Source: Pedobacter sp. Leaf170
GTDB taxonomy: Bacteria; Bacteroidota; Bacteroidia; Sphingobacteriales; Sphingobacteriaceae
Assembly (NCBI RefSeq): GCF_920984665.1
Contig: NZ_CAKLBP010000003.1
Span: forward strand, 186,001 to 250,000
Direction: 5' to 3'
Length of the DNA stretch: 64,000 bases
Shown here piece after piece: positions 61,812 through 64,000 of this stretch. Made by a program: the position numbers and the translations under genes. Numbering within the stretch: position 1 is the stretch's first letter; every line of letters starts with the position of its first letter. The notes under the pieces are model-generated. The model saw only the letters and a program-made list of their open reading frames with translations, was not told the origin of the DNA and ran no database searches.

Positions 61812-63890
61812 TTATAAAACTTGTTGATAATCTATACGCACATGATAGATACTCATCAGCATCGTCTTGAAAATCAATTTGATAGTTTCTATATCTTTTA
61901 ATGTTAAATCGCAATTATCTAATTGATTTTGCTCCAATTTGTAGTTAATTATCCGTTCAACCAGGTCATTTATGTTCTGAGCATCCGGAATTTTAAGCGA
62001 TCTTGAGGCTGCTTCTACCGAATCGGCTAACATTAATACACCAGTTTCTTTACTAAAAGGAATTGGTCCTGGGTAACGGAAGATATTCTCATCAACAAAT
62101 TTTTCAGGAGAATTTTTCAGAAATGATTGATAAAAATAATCAACTCTGGTATTGCCATGATGCGTTCTGATAAAATCGATGATAGCTTCTGGCATTTGAT
62201 TTCTCCTTAAAATCTCTATCCCCTTATGCACATGCTGAATAATAATCTGAGCGCTTTGTTCATAGGGTAGTTTATCATGAGGACTAATTGCAGTATTTTG
62301 ATTTTCTATAAAATATTGCGGGTTATCTACTTTGCCAATATCGTGATATAAAGCCCCTGCCCTTACCAAAACAGAATTACCACCAATTTTAAATATAGCA
62401 GCTTCGGCAAGATTAGCCACCTGAAGCGAGTGCTGAAAAGTTCCTGGTGCTTTAAAAGCAAGCTCTCGAAGTAATTTATTATTGGTATTGGTTAATTCTA
62501 TCAAAGCTACATCCGAAGTGATACCAAAAACACGCTCAAAAATGTAAATTAATGGATAAGCCAATAAAGAAAGTAATACACTGAATATAAATGGAACAAA
62601 ATTAATCCATTCAATCTCATTAAATGTACCCTCCCGTAATAGCGCTATACCTACAAATGCAACAAAGTAGGCAGAAAGAATAAATAAAGCTGAAACCAAA
62701 AACCGCTCCCTTTTTACAAAGTTTTTTATGCTAAATATTGCAACCATACCAGCTGTAACCTGATAAAAAACAAATTCGAAACTATTTGCAACAAAAAAGC
62801 CTGCAATTAAAATAACGAGCATATGTAAATAAAGCGCTAGCCTGGTATCAAATAAAATCCGGATAATTATGGGTACAACGCAGAACGGTATGTAATACAA
62901 ACTGGCGATATTCATTTTTAACGCCCAGGTAAGGGAGAGCAACATACCCGTTGTAACAATTAAAATAAGGGATAGCTGTCTGTTATCAGAAAAAATATCC
63001 TTCCTAAATAAAAAGAGGAACGACATTAATATTGCTAGCACAAAACTAACTAAAACAACCTGACCTAAATATACAAGCGTTCGGCTGCCAATCGTTTTGG
63101 TCTGAGCATCGTATGTAGCTTTGTACGACTCAAGTTTTTGATAAATTTCTTCGTCGATGATATCGCTTTTGGCTACAATAAGTTCGCCCTTTTGCACCAT
63201 TCCTTTAGTGGTAGAAACATTTTTAACAGTATTGTTTCTTATAATTTCAGTTAACCTTTCATTAAATATTAAATTTGGCGTAATGTGATCTTCCGCCAGG
63301 TTATCTATTAAATCTTTTATAACTTGATTCGTAACCTTAAAATTCTGCTTAAAATAAAGCAAAGCGCTTTCTGCTGTATAAACATCTTGTGTGTTTTGAA
63401 GTTTTGAAATATTATTCTCCAAAAGAGAAAAATCATAATTCTTTCCGGCAGTTTGGTGTTTTACATTTAAACCGATTATCCCCTTGGTGTAAAGAAAATC
63501 TAATAACTTATAAGAATTAGTTCTGTAAGTCAATTTCTCTTTATCATCTAGCCCGGTTGAACGCCATTTTATATCGAACTCATTTAAATAGGCTTCTAAA
63601 GCATCCTTTTTAATGTCGTTATCAAACTGATAAACTGGCAGAATATCTCTTAAAGCATCCTTTTTATCTGAATTAATTTGCGGATTGGTTTTAAGAATTG
63701 CGAAAGGAAAAGGAGATATCAAATCCTTATTCATCCAAACTTTTCCCTTTTCAAACTCATAACGAAAGCGTGGTTGCTTAGGTAAAAATAAGGTTATAAT
63801 GAAAACCGTAACCATCATCATTAAATATTTAAAGCTCGATGAATACTTACGGTACAGAATTTTATGTGAATTTTTCTTGATTTTAGCCAA
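61812..63890 (-). CDS. 7TM-HD phosphohydrolase (PgpH/YqfF-like)
   Basis: The 692-residue protein has an N-terminal membrane helix (about 20-40), a 7TMR-HDED extracellular region (about 45-280), seven membrane helices (about 280-470) and a cytoplasmic HD domain with AGALYHDIGKVDNP, QHVHKGIEILRR and RTHHGNTRVDYFYQ. PgpH-type relatives degrade cyclic di-AMP. The gene's stop lies 6 nt beyond the -33 element of the tRNA promoter, so tRNAs may also receive read-through from it. Confidence 0.93.
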   Translation of the reverse strand: MAKIKKNSHKILYRKYSSSFKYLMMMVTVFIITLFLPKQPRFRYEFEKGKVWMNKDLISPFPFAILKTNPQINSDKKDALRDILPVYQFDNDIKKDALEAYLNEFDIKWRSTGLDDKEKLTYRTNSYKLLDFLYTKGIIGLNVKHQTAGKNYDFSLLENNISKLQNTQDVYTAESALLYFKQNFKVTNQVIKDLIDNLAEDHITPNLIFNERLTEIIRNNTVKNVSTTKGMVQKGELIVAKSDIIDEEIYQKLESYKATYDAQTKTIGSRTLVYLGQVVLVSFVLAILMSFLFLFRKDIFSDNRQLSLILIVTTGMLLSLTWALKMNIASLYYIPFCVVPIIIRILFDTRLALYLHMLVILIAGFFVANSFEFVFYQVTAGMVAIFSIKNFVKRERFLVSALFILSAYFVAFVGIALLREGTFNEIEWINFVPFIFSVLLSLLAYPLIYIFERVFGITSDVALIELTNTNNKLLRELAFKAPGTFQHSLQVANLAEAAIFKIGGNSVLVRAGALYHDIGKVDNPQYFIENQNTAISPHDKLPYEQSAQIIIQHVHKGIEILRRNQMPEAIIDFIRTHHGNTRVDYFYQSFLKNSPEKFVDENIFRYPGPIPFSKETGVLMLADSVEAASRSLKIPDAQNINDLVERIINYKLEQNQLDNCDLTLKDIETIKLIFKTMLMSIYHVRIDYQQVL

Positions 63891-64000
63891 AACGCTCCCT
63901 TTATGATGTTTTCAAAAATAACATTTTTATCTAATATACATTTTACTGATTTTGTTTGCAATTACCAATATTTATATTTTAATTTATGATATCAAATTAA

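Overview
The window is AT-rich chromosomal DNA of a Bacteroidota bacterium, most likely a Sphingobacteriaceae member (Pedobacter-like; genus inferred, not proven). Reasons: a TonB receptor with an N-terminal CarboxypepD_reg-like domain, Bacteroidota-type promoters (TTTG - about 18 nt - TAnnTTTG) before tRNA genes and the receptor, weak Shine-Dalgarno sites, a UxuA/SDR/GH2 glucuronide operon with a LacI regulator, and a 7TM-HD phosphohydrolase. No insertion sequence, prophage or CRISPR array was seen.

Layout. 0-5.6 kb: small unknown gene, hotdog thioesterase, TonB receptor, tRNA-Arg, a minimal histidine kinase divergent from a NarL-type response regulator, and a small acidic protein. 5.7-11 kb: glucuronide catabolism on the minus strand (GH2 glucuronidase, SDR mannonate oxidoreductase, uxuA) divergent from a LacI regulator preceded by a perfect 20-bp CG-centred operator-like palindrome. 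11-11.9 kb: WalJ/YycJ-type metallo-hydrolase. 12.5-25 kb: a compact NRPS-PKS locus of two megasynthases plus an Sfp-type phosphopantetheinyl transferase. 25-60.8 kb: a large exopolysaccharide/glycoconjugate locus in several strand blocks, with about a dozen glycosyltransferases, FdtA/FdtB-like amino-sugar enzymes, an ABC exporter, two UbiA prenyltransferases (one in a HAD-UbiA-GMC cassette), two GMC-oxidoreductase/small-subunit pairs, a beta-helix lipoprotein, Wzx flippase, Wzy-like polymerase, Wzz/BY-kinase-like protein, a half-size TolC-like protein, an initiating sugar transferase carrying a pseudo-receiver and a stand-alone pseudo-receiver. 61.3-63.9 kb: tRNA-Ser and two identical tRNA-Pro genes behind a clear promoter, and a 7TM-HD phosphohydrolase.

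The most interesting system is the 12.5-25 kb assembly line. Its order is A-PCP-KS-AT-ACP-aminotransferase on the first protein and C-A(embedded methyltransferase)-PCP-thioesterase on the second. Specificity residues read by eye resemble the aspartate code for module 1 and the glycine code for the last module. The AT has the malonyl-type HAFH motif and the PKS module has no ketoreductase. Together they predict aspartate extended by malonate, transamination of the beta-ketone to a vicinal diamine (3,4-diaminoadipic acid), coupling to N-methylglycine and thioesterase release: a small diamino-diacid/sarcosine metabolite that I cannot match to a known product. A second point of interest is the HAD-UbiA pair beside a GT39 enzyme and GMC oxidoreductase, which looks like a polyprenyl-phospho-pentose donor pathway within a Bacteroidota polysaccharide locus.
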